A stretch of 64,000 nt of DNA from NCBI GenBank assembly GCA_916610825.1, contig OU744448.1, positions 13,182,436 through 13,246,435 of the forward strand, given 5' to 3'. This document shows positions 25,101 to 33,400 of the stretch, piece after piece. Under the pieces are notes generated by a model, which searched no databases, had not been told where the DNA came from, and saw only the letters and a program-made list of their open reading frames with translations. This stretch comes from Haliclystus octoradiatus. Lineage: Eukaryota > Cnidaria > Staurozoa > Stauromedusae > Haliclystidae. Position numbers and translations under genes: made by a program. Each line of letters starts with the position of its first letter. Positions within the stretch are counted from its first letter, which is position 1.

Positions 25101-28100
25101 ATAATATTGTAGATAATATCATCAAGTAGATAATATTGATTCTGGAGGGACAAAAGCTTGTCGTATTCATTCCATTAACAATTTTTCTAGATTTTACTGA
25201 TTATTTATCAGTAAATTGTCAATCATTGCATTTGATCCAGATTAATTTGCTATTGCGATTTGTTTATTGCTGGCAATATTTAACGCAATGTTTGGCTGGC
25301 TATTCCTCTATCTACGATTATAACCTACTCACTCAGCTATTTTCATGCTTTGGTATTCCTCATTCGTTCGTATCAGACAATGCAAACGAGTTCATCAATG
25401 ATCAGATTGTTTTGTGGCTGCACAATTCAGGCTGCAATAAAGTGGAATCCTCTGCTTGCAGAGAGGGCGGCACAAACCATCCAAATCTGCAAATGATACA
25501 CTAACAGTTGGAGTACCTAAAGGCTCTGTCCTTGGCCCATTGCCTTACACCCTCTACACGTCATCACTTGTTGAGGTCATCAGGTGCTATGGAGTTAAGT
25601 ACCAGCTTTATGCTGTCAGCTATATCTTTCTTTCAAAGCAGAAAATGTAGAAGAAGCCAAATCACGGATTGAGGGTTGTGTTACCAGCGTATTCGAAGGA
25701 TGGATCAAAATGAATTGAAACTCAACAAAGACAGAGAACATTCATATCCATTCAAAGATTAGACCTCAAATCGACCTTTTACTTTTTTCTGTTAAAACTG
25801 TGTCAATTCTCCTCTGCGGCCTGCAGTCTGGACTGTGCAACTACTGTTTTATGTACACATCACCTCTATTTATGACAAGTGTTTTGTCAGGTGTTTGGAC
25901 CTTTTTTAACAAAAAACAAAAAAACAAACTCTATGGATCTGTGTTAAATTTGATTGTGTCACGTGCACTTTGAACAAAGTCTTGTATCATCGATGAAGTT
26001 GATACAATACTTTCCAATTTCCTTGTATATTTCAATTCTCATCCCCTGCTCTCTCTACCAAAATAGCCACAAGGCAATACTGCAACGAGGTAAAGTAAAA
26101 TCATCGGCTCAGACAATGGTACCAACCTCATTGGAAGAAGTAGATGAAGCACCTTGTATCAAATAAATATAAAATGGATTTCACTCCACATATTGGTTCT
26201 GTAAGTGTGGGAAAAAAACAAATTTGTAGACTTGGATACTTACAATCCCGTAATAGAGTTTTGCTTTCCCGTGGAAGAAGAACGTGTAAAAATTTTCGGC
26301 CAACAGCTTTCAAATCTCTTTTCTGAAATACAATAGATTGAATAAAAATATTATTCCTATAACATAGAGTGACCCTATAACAAACTTTTGCTAAATATTG
26401 CACATTCTAACTATTCCATTTGAGATTTTTGAGCAACAGCTTGAGCCTTTCACATGAAGCTGCAAGGGTCCACAAGATATATTTATGCATGTGTAGTGGT
26501 TTTTTTTGTTGTTGTCTTATTAATATTGTAACTTCCGTTTATCACTACATGTAAATAATCAACTGTAATATATAATATATGTAATATATAATCTCTCTCT
26601 TTCCTTGTAACCGTTGTAGGGTCAACACCCTAAATACATCACACATAATAGCTATGTAGTTTTATCTATGTCTGAACCCTACACCTGTGACCAAATTCTT
26701 CCCTTTTAAAGTTGCCTGAAAGTTCATTGGGTTACTGACTTATGAAATGACATTCTTTTGAGAATAACACTGATTGAAACATGCTAAGAAATCATAACAG
26801 TTACTATTGCAGAATAGTCTGCAATAGACACTCCAACTGAAGAAATTTGTGCAATCGTGATAGTTGTGCCTGCATTAATTCTATTGTTTCAAAATGTGCC
26901 TTCGTCCCCATTCTATTGATCACTGCATGAAGGTGTGTGGTTAGTCCTTATTTAAATGTCTAAGTTGTGATTGTGACAAATCAGTCACATCTTACAAGTG
27001 ATGATCTCCCAACTAAATTATCATATGGGTCTCCCAGCTAAACAAGCTGTAATTGCGTACTGGATTTCCCTGATTGTATGAAAAACAGTTTAATGTTTTA
27101 CACCTGTACTTATACAGTAACAACTTTTTTGTATAGTCAAAAAAATACATACATAGACCTACATACATAATGTATGTATAGAACAAATAAAGAACAACAT
27201 TATAAGCTCAAATAAAACTTTGATTACATTTAATACGTTAAAATAAAATAATCAGGTTTACTGATTTAATATGCCGGTTATAGATCAACAATTTCAATAG
27301 CATGCGATTTCATAATCAGAAGAAAAGCAGGACAAATAAAGCAGCCAAAGCATCTAACGGACTTTGTACTATTGGACTTGATATACATCTCATGTTCTCC
27401 TCCACAGTTCACTCTCCGCTCTGGGGTGGGTGAGACAAGTCAACTTACAGATTCGCCGACTTTGTCAACTTTTGTAACTCTTTTTGATCGAATTAAGGCG
27501 GATTCACAAATTTTCTACATTACTTAGCCTTTATATGGGATAGAGAAAGTCTTGCTTGGTGCTTTGAACTTCGATCGAACTCATGAGCATCAAAATATCT
27601 CAAAAAAGTCAACAAGTTGATAAATCTATTATTAAAAGTAGAGATAAATTGATCAAAAGTCGTGATTGTGATTGACGTCGGGAAAATCACTTCTTTCCCT
27701 TCAGTTTCCTTTCTTTTTTGCAACACGCAGAGCTTCTCAAACAACAATTTTAATTGGACAATGTTTGGATTGTTTGCGTCAAATCAGTCTGTTTTGAACA
27801 AAATTGTTTTTATGATAAACATATGGGAGATTCAGATCTAAATGTAATAAATAAGCATTTTACTCTAGATTATTTGCAATTATTGCAAAAAAAATTCTGC
27901 GCAAAAGAAAAGCCACGCATCATCATCCTCATCATCACAATCATCATCATTTATTGAGAAGCCTTTAAGCCGTTTGGTTTTTTGTCAAAGGGCTGATACA
28001 TAATAAAATTAAAATAGTTACAAACATAATTAAAATACAGACAAAAACAGTGGATTAGTGAATGATTAATCTTTACATGCTAGATTTGATTTCCTTTATC

Positions 28101-29155
28101 GAGTTTGGTAGATCATTCCATTTGCGAGCACCAGCTGACTGAATCGATTGAAAATTAAAGAAAGAAGGCTGAATGTTTTGTGGTGATTTCCCATCGTAGA
28201 TCACAGCTTATGATTGATTTAACTCTTGCTGTTTCGTGATTGATTTATCAACTTTTTGCGTTCTTAAGCTATTTTCATTTCTATGAGTTCTATTGAAGTT
28301 CACAGTACACAGCAAAGACTGTATTCATCATATATGGAGGCTACACAATGCAAAACATTTGTGAAATTTGCCTAACTTAAAAAGAAGAGGGTAGCAAAAG
28401 TTGACAATGTCGGCGAGTCCGTAAGTTGACTTTTCTCACCCACCCTCTGCTCTGCATTATACAGTGATAGAAAGCTTATAATATAGTACGTCAAGCGTCA
28501 TGTATTCACGTCGTCACGAATCCAGTTTTAGAGTGTGATGGTTTTGTAATTCAAACGCAGTACTTAGTAATGACTTAAAACGTTTAGCTCAATTGAGGCT
28601 GACTTTGTGTGTCCATCAGCCCAGCTTGATAGAAAAGAATAGGGTATATCATCAAAGAATTCAATTTGAAGATATATTTGGCCGTGCGTCATCCGTTAGG
28701 TCGGTATTAATACAGTATCCAGCTAACAATTCAGCACAGAGTCACAGAGATTCAGACTGTGAGACAGACAGGCCTACAATGTTTATTTACTCAGTATCAA
28801 GTCAAAGTCAGTAGGCTGAATATGCATATTTGGATACTATTTGATGTTATTTAAAACAAATCAATACTTTTTATATGTAAGCAGGCATGGACAGAAACGA
28901 TGGGCTTTCAATTGTGCCAGAAAGCCAGGCAAATCAACATATTTCTGGTTAAATAATTTAAGTTCAATTTATTATTATTGGAGCAGTACAACTCACCAGT
29001 GTTTCAGAAACTGGTTCATCAAGAGTGCTAGGCTCCTCTTCTTCGTCATTTCTGCCAGGTGCATGGATATCTCCTTCCAGATCAAGTGCAGTTGAGCCAG
29101 AACTTGTATGAAAATCAGAACTGTCTAAATCAGTTCTGACCTCCTCCTCCGCCAT
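13200..29155 (-). CDS. YIPF6: Yip1 domain family member 6, with an apparent frameshift in exon 4
   Basis: Six exons, in transcript order: 29155-28997, 26322-26244, 17081-17039, 15228-15096, 13944-13787, 13315-13200; about 228 residues. The start GCAACATGGCGG opens an acidic cytosolic N-terminus ([15 protein letters not shown]...). Then come [64 protein letters not shown] and [18 protein letters not shown], following human YIPF6 block by block. YIPF6 is a multi-pass Yip1-domain membrane protein of the Golgi. All splice phases agree. Exon 4 holds a run of four C on the plus strand (15179-15182) where three are needed; as written, one extra base shifts the frame in the DGG-PEF segment. This may be an assembly error, an allele, or early decay. 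Intron 2 (9.2 kb) holds an intact antisense LINE. Confidence 0.87.
13548..13681. repeat. Short palindromic repeat with TTCATGAAC arms
   Basis: Left arm 13548-13574 (ATTTCATGAACTATTCATGA) and right arm 13656-13680 (GTTCATGAATTGTTCATGAA) are near reverse complements about 80 bases apart. It lies in the last intron of YIPF6. The same word occurs near 24634. This is MITE-like; no target duplication could be fixed. Confidence 0.4.
14806..14945 (+). mobile_element. tRNA-derived SINE, internally deleted copy
   Basis: The head GAGGGAGGATTAGCTCAGAT contains an A-box-like tRNA segment. The middle, including the B box, is missing compared with the fuller copy at 51029-51372. The tail is shared: TTAACATCATTGCTCTCAG, then a perfect 11-bp hairpin closed by GAAA (14885-14910), then GTACAAGTGC...GTAGGG. 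It lies in a YIPF6 intron, antisense to the gene. Confidence 0.65.
16370..16525 (-). pseudogene. LINE reverse transcriptase remnant
   Basis: The minus strand reads [12 protein letters not shown] and then [20 protein letters not shown], with a frame change between them. These are the 'QFGFR' block and the first catalytic block ('D.KKAFDTVxH..LL.KL') of a non-LTR reverse transcriptase. Stops and shifts interrupt it. It abuts the hairpin repeat at 16521-16630, which may be part of a separate insertion. Confidence 0.55.
16521..16630. repeat. Perfect 27-bp inverted repeat
   Basis: Arms 16521-16547 and 16604-16630 are exact reverse complements around a 56-base AT-rich loop; the arm contains AAGTTTCATGCTTTTATAG. 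The arm and the right flank resemble the hairpin at 3466-3525, suggesting one dispersed family. It lies in a YIPF6 intron. Confidence 0.7.
17602..17715. repeat. 29-bp tandem repeat, four copies
   Basis: Copies start at 17602, 17631, 17660 and 17689, an exact 29-base period. The consensus core is CTGGCAAGATAGCCATACAA. Copies differ by a few substitutions; the last is least regular. It lies in the large second intron of YIPF6, upstream of the LINE. Confidence 0.75.
18440..21334 (+). CDS. Intact LINE ORF2: endonuclease plus reverse transcriptase
   Basis: 964 residues from ATG at 18440 with no stop, inserted antisense in YIPF6 intron 2. A basic stretch (about residues 35-60) precedes an apurinic-type endonuclease (about 85-300): [31 protein letters not shown] and ESDHAMI, so the usual catalytic residues are present. 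The reverse transcriptase (about 510-760) has [29 protein letters not shown] and the catalytic [10 protein letters not shown], followed by the MPHFDYCG block. This is jockey/CR1-like in pattern; the clade is uncertain. No ORF1 or gag is seen. The segment between KTHCMAIGN and STLSKLKNF looks shorter than in relatives, where a 'YLGV.ID..L.W..HI' stretch is expected. The 3' end is AATAAAG followed by an ATC repeat. An open frame suggests recent insertion. Confidence 0.9.
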   Translation: MILSYSREELLEHKQSTEINLQQSVIKIYRVGVARNRTSGSRKRGKRGGKKVKIRNKLKSLLGTSLICSRVLADLIEMKNSKTIVFSYWNINSVNHKMHSFLPILNNNLVDVLCLAESKLGKHDSIPSLDQLTIACKTYRRDRNRHGGGLLAFIRLDLQPRRRKALEPETSEIMCIEIKVQHMKLLLIFAYKPPPANNRDFLSTLETTLDTIRSRNISFCIFGDLNSLACSNSQGDILLEFINDHSLVNLIDQPTRPESGTLLDVILTNKPDMHEKSRVINRAESDHAMICTSIKAKSPRPCPIKLQYRSAKQLDPDKMYRDLDLIPWIELATTQDNKDCVSCIQSIEKSLLDTLNKHCPIKTRIVKPDQPPWVTPAVIKCVVQRNRAYNKYVKNKTDSNKSRYIEAKRAATKVRRTEVRRHLHIICNDSVQQNVWRNMRLWIPGKQKPTNVIRIIEDGEYFDNPTDIADILNKRFTDVSSNNIELNIEKEEYLDQLRADIRQGSEAISIPSFVFQEVSKTDVSSIIMSLNGKKSPGNDGIPNWYIQFCISFLVDPLTLLLNECIKKNILPSHWKDGLVSAIHKQGDELCKKNYRPITLLVVLSKIFEKLLNKQICIHMMTNNLWSKTLSGYIKHHSCETALFKATEDWRRSADSGECVAVVAMDLSKAFDSVHHEILLRKLQTYGFSTSATQLMKDYLTNRRQQVKIDGKFSSWSTLSSGVPQGSILGPTFFNIFVNDLIQSLTFSNIMQYADDTTLYYQHHDVDLVKLHLEKDLESACTWFDMNILTLNDNKTHCMAIGNCNKRSFVAQKCKTVFTKSSTLSKLKNFIPLKTRTMIYKSLIMPHFDYCGTLLATLNKGLQKRMDKCLKSSTRQVIGKKDVTDANLQSLRQRNITLLMKLRQNVINGTAPITIQQLYKKTEGNTRSASRGEMKVPNFKKKIGKLSACRLTVYLHNHLVKNLFK
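21335..21604 (+). mobile_element. 3' UTR and (ATC)n tail of the LINE
   Basis: After the ORF stop comes AT-rich untranslated sequence, ending in AATAAAGTTTATC and six ATC-type units at about 21587-21604. Simple-repeat tails instead of poly(A) are common in jockey/CR1-type LINEs. Similar ATGATG tails occur at 27905, 38789 and 44480. Confidence 0.7.
21605..23397. other. AT-rich part of YIPF6 intron 2
   Basis: No protein match, hairpin or tandem repeat was recognised here. Short open frames (for example 22131-22433) have no family resemblance and biased composition, so they are treated as chance. Confidence 0.4.
23398..25100 (-). pseudogene. BEL/Pao LTR retrotransposon remnant
   Basis: Minus-strand blocks in the right order for the 3' half of a BEL/Pao pol. 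At 25094-24885 is a protease-region piece ([12 protein letters not shown]...). At 24611-24216 are the integrase zinc-binding region ([36 protein letters not shown]) and the start of the core ([10 protein letters not shown]). At 24035-23733 is the integrase end ([30 protein letters not shown]). At about 23520-23400 is the [12 protein letters not shown] tail. Stops and frameshifts separate the blocks; LTRs and gag were not found. It is an inactive fossil within YIPF6 intron 2. Confidence 0.85.
25134..25490 (+). pseudogene. Integrase fragment of a Gypsy-type LTR element
   Basis: The plus strand reads [20 protein letters not shown] and [11 protein letters not shown], matching the 'LR.LFS.FGIP..LVSDNG..F' core of Ty3/Gypsy integrases. 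A frameshift then brings in [13 protein letters not shown], the conserved helix that follows. The acidic residue that normally ends the catalytic triad is not visible. It is cut off abruptly by a LINE fragment at about 25488. Confidence 0.6.
25488..25800 (+). pseudogene. LINE reverse transcriptase fragment joined to integrase scrap
   Basis: Reads [20 protein letters not shown], then [14 protein letters not shown] where the catalytic YADD should be (it is lost), then [13 protein letters not shown] and [10 protein letters not shown] after a frame change. It is non-LTR, different from the intact LINE at 18440. It sits directly against the Gypsy integrase scrap, in the same frame over about 20 codons. 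Confidence 0.65.
27425..28444. mobile_element. 1.0-kb element with about 50-bp terminal inverted repeats
   Basis: The left end GGTGGGTGAGACAAGTCAAC... (27425-27474) and the right end (28395-28444) are reverse complements with few mismatches; both contain CTCGCCGAC- or TTCGCCGAC-like cores. No transposase was recognised inside; a minus-strand frame of 75 codons at 27520-27747 has no known resemblance. A LINE 3' tail at about 27905-28030 is nested inside. It is probably a non-autonomous DNA transposon. It lies in YIPF6 intron 1. Confidence 0.65.
27905..28030 (-). mobile_element. LINE/SINE 3' tail with ATGATG repeat
   Basis: On the minus strand the sequence passes TTATGTATCAGCCCTTTGAC, then GGCTTCTCAATAAATGATGA and runs into an imperfect ATG/ATC repeat. 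The arrangement (AATAAATGATGATG) matches the tail seen at 38789-38866 and 44480-44543. Confidence 0.5.
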
Positions 29156-29630
29156 GTTGCGTCGTCACACAGACGACGATAGAGTGACGTCACAAGAACT
29201 CTATTTATGGAGAGCTCGGATAAAATGAACAAGTTTAGAATGGAAAACAGTTAAAGGAGATCATTGATTCATCTTATCGTGACTACCATGGATTCATGGC
29301 GCATCATTTGTAAATTTTGTATTTTGTACTAATATAGCATCATGATATGGTTTCCATGCTTAGCGTATATATCATTCGATTGCAGTCGGAGCTTGGAATA
29401 TTTAGAATTCAACAAGCTGCAAGAATGCCGGGAAGAATGCATAAGAATGAAGACAACAAATTCACAATATTATCATAATTTATTAGAGTACTTTGAACCA
29501 CAGTCATACATTTTATACAAAAGTTAAATACAGATTATTAATATAAATACATGCAAAGTAAAGGGGTGAATTGAAACATAAAGAATATTAGTCAAATGCA
29601 TTATATGACGTAAGTCTGGTAATGGTCTGG
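29156..29630. other. Region upstream of YIPF6
   Basis: A GC-richer stretch just before the YIPF6 start (29156-29230) is the likely promoter. No clear exon on the plus strand: the open frame at 29342-29527 lacks a convincing splice partner. Confidence 0.35.
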
Positions 29631-29641
29631 TTTCCTCTTAG

Positions 29642-29782
29642 AATCGGGAGGCACCGACGGCCACCGCTGTTGAAAATCGAACGTACATGAAAGAATTGAA
29701 CGCACTTTATCGTCAGTTCTCTTCCGAAAATAAAACGTGTTTGATATCGGGAGAAGACCAGCGATTTCTGATTCTAAATTGA
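29642..29782 (+). CDS. Possible terminal exon of an unrecognised plus-strand gene
   Basis: After a good acceptor (TGGTTTCCTCTTAG) a phase-0 frame of 46 codons runs to TGA: NREAPTATAVENRTYMKELN, then ALYRQFSSENKTCLISGEDQ, then RFLILN. Composition looks like real protein and the frame is in the strand opposite YIPF6. The matching upstream exons were not found; 29342-29527 is a weak candidate. It contains an 'LYR' triplet but not in the usual position of LYR-motif proteins, so no function is given. Confidence 0.3.
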   Translation, partial: NREAPTATAVENRTYMKELNALYRQFSSENKTCLISGEDQRFLILN

Positions 29783-30476
29783 AACCATGCGGACCCAGAT
29801 CACAACTCCTTATATAGCACAGTTGTTATAGTAACTATTTCTTTATTGGGTATACCACATCACCCCGTATGCAACCCCTATAAAAACCATGACAATACGC
29901 AATGCCAAAGACATATTTAATTGTTTTATGCGTCCTTCCACTTGATAAACCAAAATAGAAACGTAACCTTGATGTGCATCCCAGGCCAGTTACCAGGGTA
30001 CTGTACTTCCATGTCTTTTCTATAGAAAACATACTCACTATTTAATACATCCCGGAGAGACATGTCATAATACCCTGATCACATAGTAATATCAATAAAT
30101 ATGTAGGTAGACATTAAGATACATAGTCAATATACAGAATCATGCAGGCTAGCGAACAAAGGTTAAAAAGTCAATGCTATCATAGATGACAACTATAGTA
30201 ACTACCCCAGTACCAGCAGTGAGACATTGAAAAGATATGAATGCGATGCATCTAACCCTGCACTCCAATACACACATCCAAGCAATAAACTAATCGGCAT
30301 GTTTTGATGATCACTATATGTTTCAATCTCCGAAATAGAAAATTTAATTTTTATATTATACAATCATTTTATTACAATTTACAATTGATTCATAATTCTA
30401 ATACGGCACTATTCCGATACACAATATTTTACAATTTCAAATATAGACGAGAGTGCAAAATCACCCACAAAAATCG

Positions 30477-33400
30477 TCATTGTTTAACACTCAGTATTTT
30501 AAAATTAGCATTGAGTGAACGTCTTTTAGCTGCATATTCATTTTGCCTATCAACAAGTGTCATTCTGCGCATGACAGGCTTAGGGCTAGTATTGTCTGTT
30601 CCGTGTTTACAATCACCAATACTACGGTTACGACACGATTGTTGTAGCGAAGAAAGATCACTGTGGCGACGAATTAGATGATTAACATTTTTAGATTTAG
30701 ATTTACCAGCATAGCAACGGGGTGATAGCTGATCGCTACTTTCGGTCTTTCCTGAACTGTTCGTTTCTATGCTATCTTTACTAAGAGATAGTGACGTTTC
30801 ACCGCCACTACCACGCCGACTTGATGTCCTACGACAATGTACTTTAGATAAGTCTTCAGCAGCACTGCCTCGCCTTCGTGTTATTTCCAGTGAGAACGAG
30901 TGCGTGGATGAATCGATAGGAATAAGACCAAGTGCATCAATAGTATCAAAGCCGGACTCACTTAACATGTTAGCTGTAATGATAATAATAAGAAAGTGTC
31001 AAAGCTATTTCATGTATATATAAACGACAGTATGTGAATTCGATAAGAAGATGTACAATTGTCAAAGTTACAGAGCGCGATGATGTAGATTATCGTTTTG
31101 TTAATTGCTGATGTATTTATAAACGTTGTACATTTCTTCATTTCTCCGTTTTTACTTTCCCGCCAAACAACATACATTTTATCGACATCTACTTTCCTCT
31201 AGGCTAGGCCCAGGCTAGGCAACCAAAAGCACTATTTCTCAGATGTCAGTTTGTTATTTCTATTTGTCAACTCCTTCTTGTTGCTTGTTGTCCACATTCG
31301 ACACTATCAATAACTTCCTCCACAACTATCTCAAGTGGAAGTTTACGTGTATCACTCTCCATAAAATGTGAGCATAAATCCAAGCATAAATCATATGAAT
31401 AAGCCTATACGTAACGTATAATATGCAGAATAACTATGGGGATCAATTGTCAAGCCCCTACCTACCTCTACAAGGGTCGTTTCTTGTTAGGAATTCCATG
31501 AGAAATTCCCATCCACCACCAACACGAACAACAACGCTCGTACCGTGAATCCTTACAAGGCGTGCAATCCTTGAATCTCCAAACGTATATTTTCCTTCTG
31601 ATAGACGAACGATTTTGAAAGGTTTTAAGCAGCAGCACTGCCTTGCCTCCTTTTGCAGCTGAAATTGAAGCATGTAAAATCCTGGATGTCACTCAAGTAC
31701 ATTACATTACACAATTTAGCGGCATAACAAACCAGACTAAAAGAATCAATCAGAATTTATACTGCTCTTTTACTTTACCTGTCTTTCTATCCTGTCGGCT
31801 TCTTTCCTCTTGCTTACTGCTTTGCCTTCCTAAATTCGAAACAATGATATAATTAATTATTGTGGTATGCTCTTGACAGTGATCTATAGATTAATATACA
31901 TTGCGTTAAAAATCAAACATTGGGCTCACCTTGAACTTCGCTAATTTCATCAAAAACTGCTGAAATAACGCGACTAGTTCCTCCCACAGCCTCTTCAGCG
32001 TGATTGCCTCTTCTTCGAGACTACTCCATTTTGCGTCTGTTACAAAATCTCCGATGCTTTCACTGGATGTAATATAGATATGCCGTATAGGTAGCTTTTC
32101 GGAGAATTCAGCAAGCATCAGCTAAGGAAAATGAGCAAACCAATCGTTAATTTGAGTAATAAAAGGTATACTGAATTAAAGGGTATTGAAGTGATTACTA
32201 GATATCGATATGGAGATATGCTAGACCAAGGAGCTCTATTAATTATAATCAAGTAGACAAATCACAGCTAAGCGACACCACAGTCATTTGTACTGTAACT
32301 ACATAACAGCATATCATGAGGACAAGAAGAAGGATATATAGCGTTTTATATATCACATAGCTGATATATTATCAAAGGATGAAATATCTAACCTTGGCCT
32401 CTTCTTCATATTCAGCAATAGATGGATCATCTACATTAACAGATAGAAATGCCACAGATCGATCAGACGCACGTGTGAGCAACTCCGTGATGACATCTTT
32501 GCTTTCCTCCCAGTCGTTAGCGAAGGGAATAAGAGATTCAAACAGCTCTGATTGCCCTGCACTTTTTATCATGAGTATTGCAAATTCTTTTCTGGTAGTC
32601 CGTAAATCTATGCTTGGTGAGTCGATTTGATTAGGTATAAAACTGTATAAATGTTGATACAGCAATGAAACTCTCTTTAATTCAGATTGTTGCTCGCAAA
32701 ATAATTCATCTTTGATAGCCTAAAAACAAATTACAAACAGTGAATTAGTTAAAAGATGATATGGAATGCATCATGGAAAATCAAAACTTGGCAGTATGCT
32801 ATTTTCAAGCTAGTAAAGGACAATATGACAGGATGAAATAAAGATTAAAGTCAAAGATAAGACGTTGTCTCCGTTACTCAGAGTTTCGAGCGATAGCGCT
32901 CGTCAGACGGTTTTTATCCATATTCATATTGAATAATTTATAAAAATATAATCCGTTTGACGAGCGCTATCGCGCGAAATTCTGAGTAACAGAGACCACG
33001 TTTTATCTTTGACTATACTTCTAATTTTAGTGTGCATAAATGTAGTTTGATATTTACTTACAAAAGTTAAGTATGATTGCTTACTTTTAATTTTTCACAC
33101 CTCGATTCAATTCCACTGGCTGTGAATTCATCCATTTGTGATACATCGGCATCCTTGATTGTATCTGACGATGAAGCCAACCAGTCGTTGATGCGCTGGA
33201 GTGAAGACAGGAAATCATGTTTCGAGAGAATCAGAGACTCTCTTTCCCATGCCTAAAAATAAAGATATGTTTAGGATTGAATGGTATGATGGGTAAAGGG
33301 TCAGGGTCCTACAGGGGTATCTACGTGTCCCATCCCAATATTGATAACCAACCTATTGCCAGTGCGTGGTCTGTTACGGGACTCCCTTGTTTATCATTTG

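Noticed and set aside
31779..31830. Possible extra GAR-gene exon between 31930 and 31658 (EGKAVSKRK...)
   Set aside because: It has good-looking splice sites but a length of 52 bases, which would break the frame into the GAR exon.
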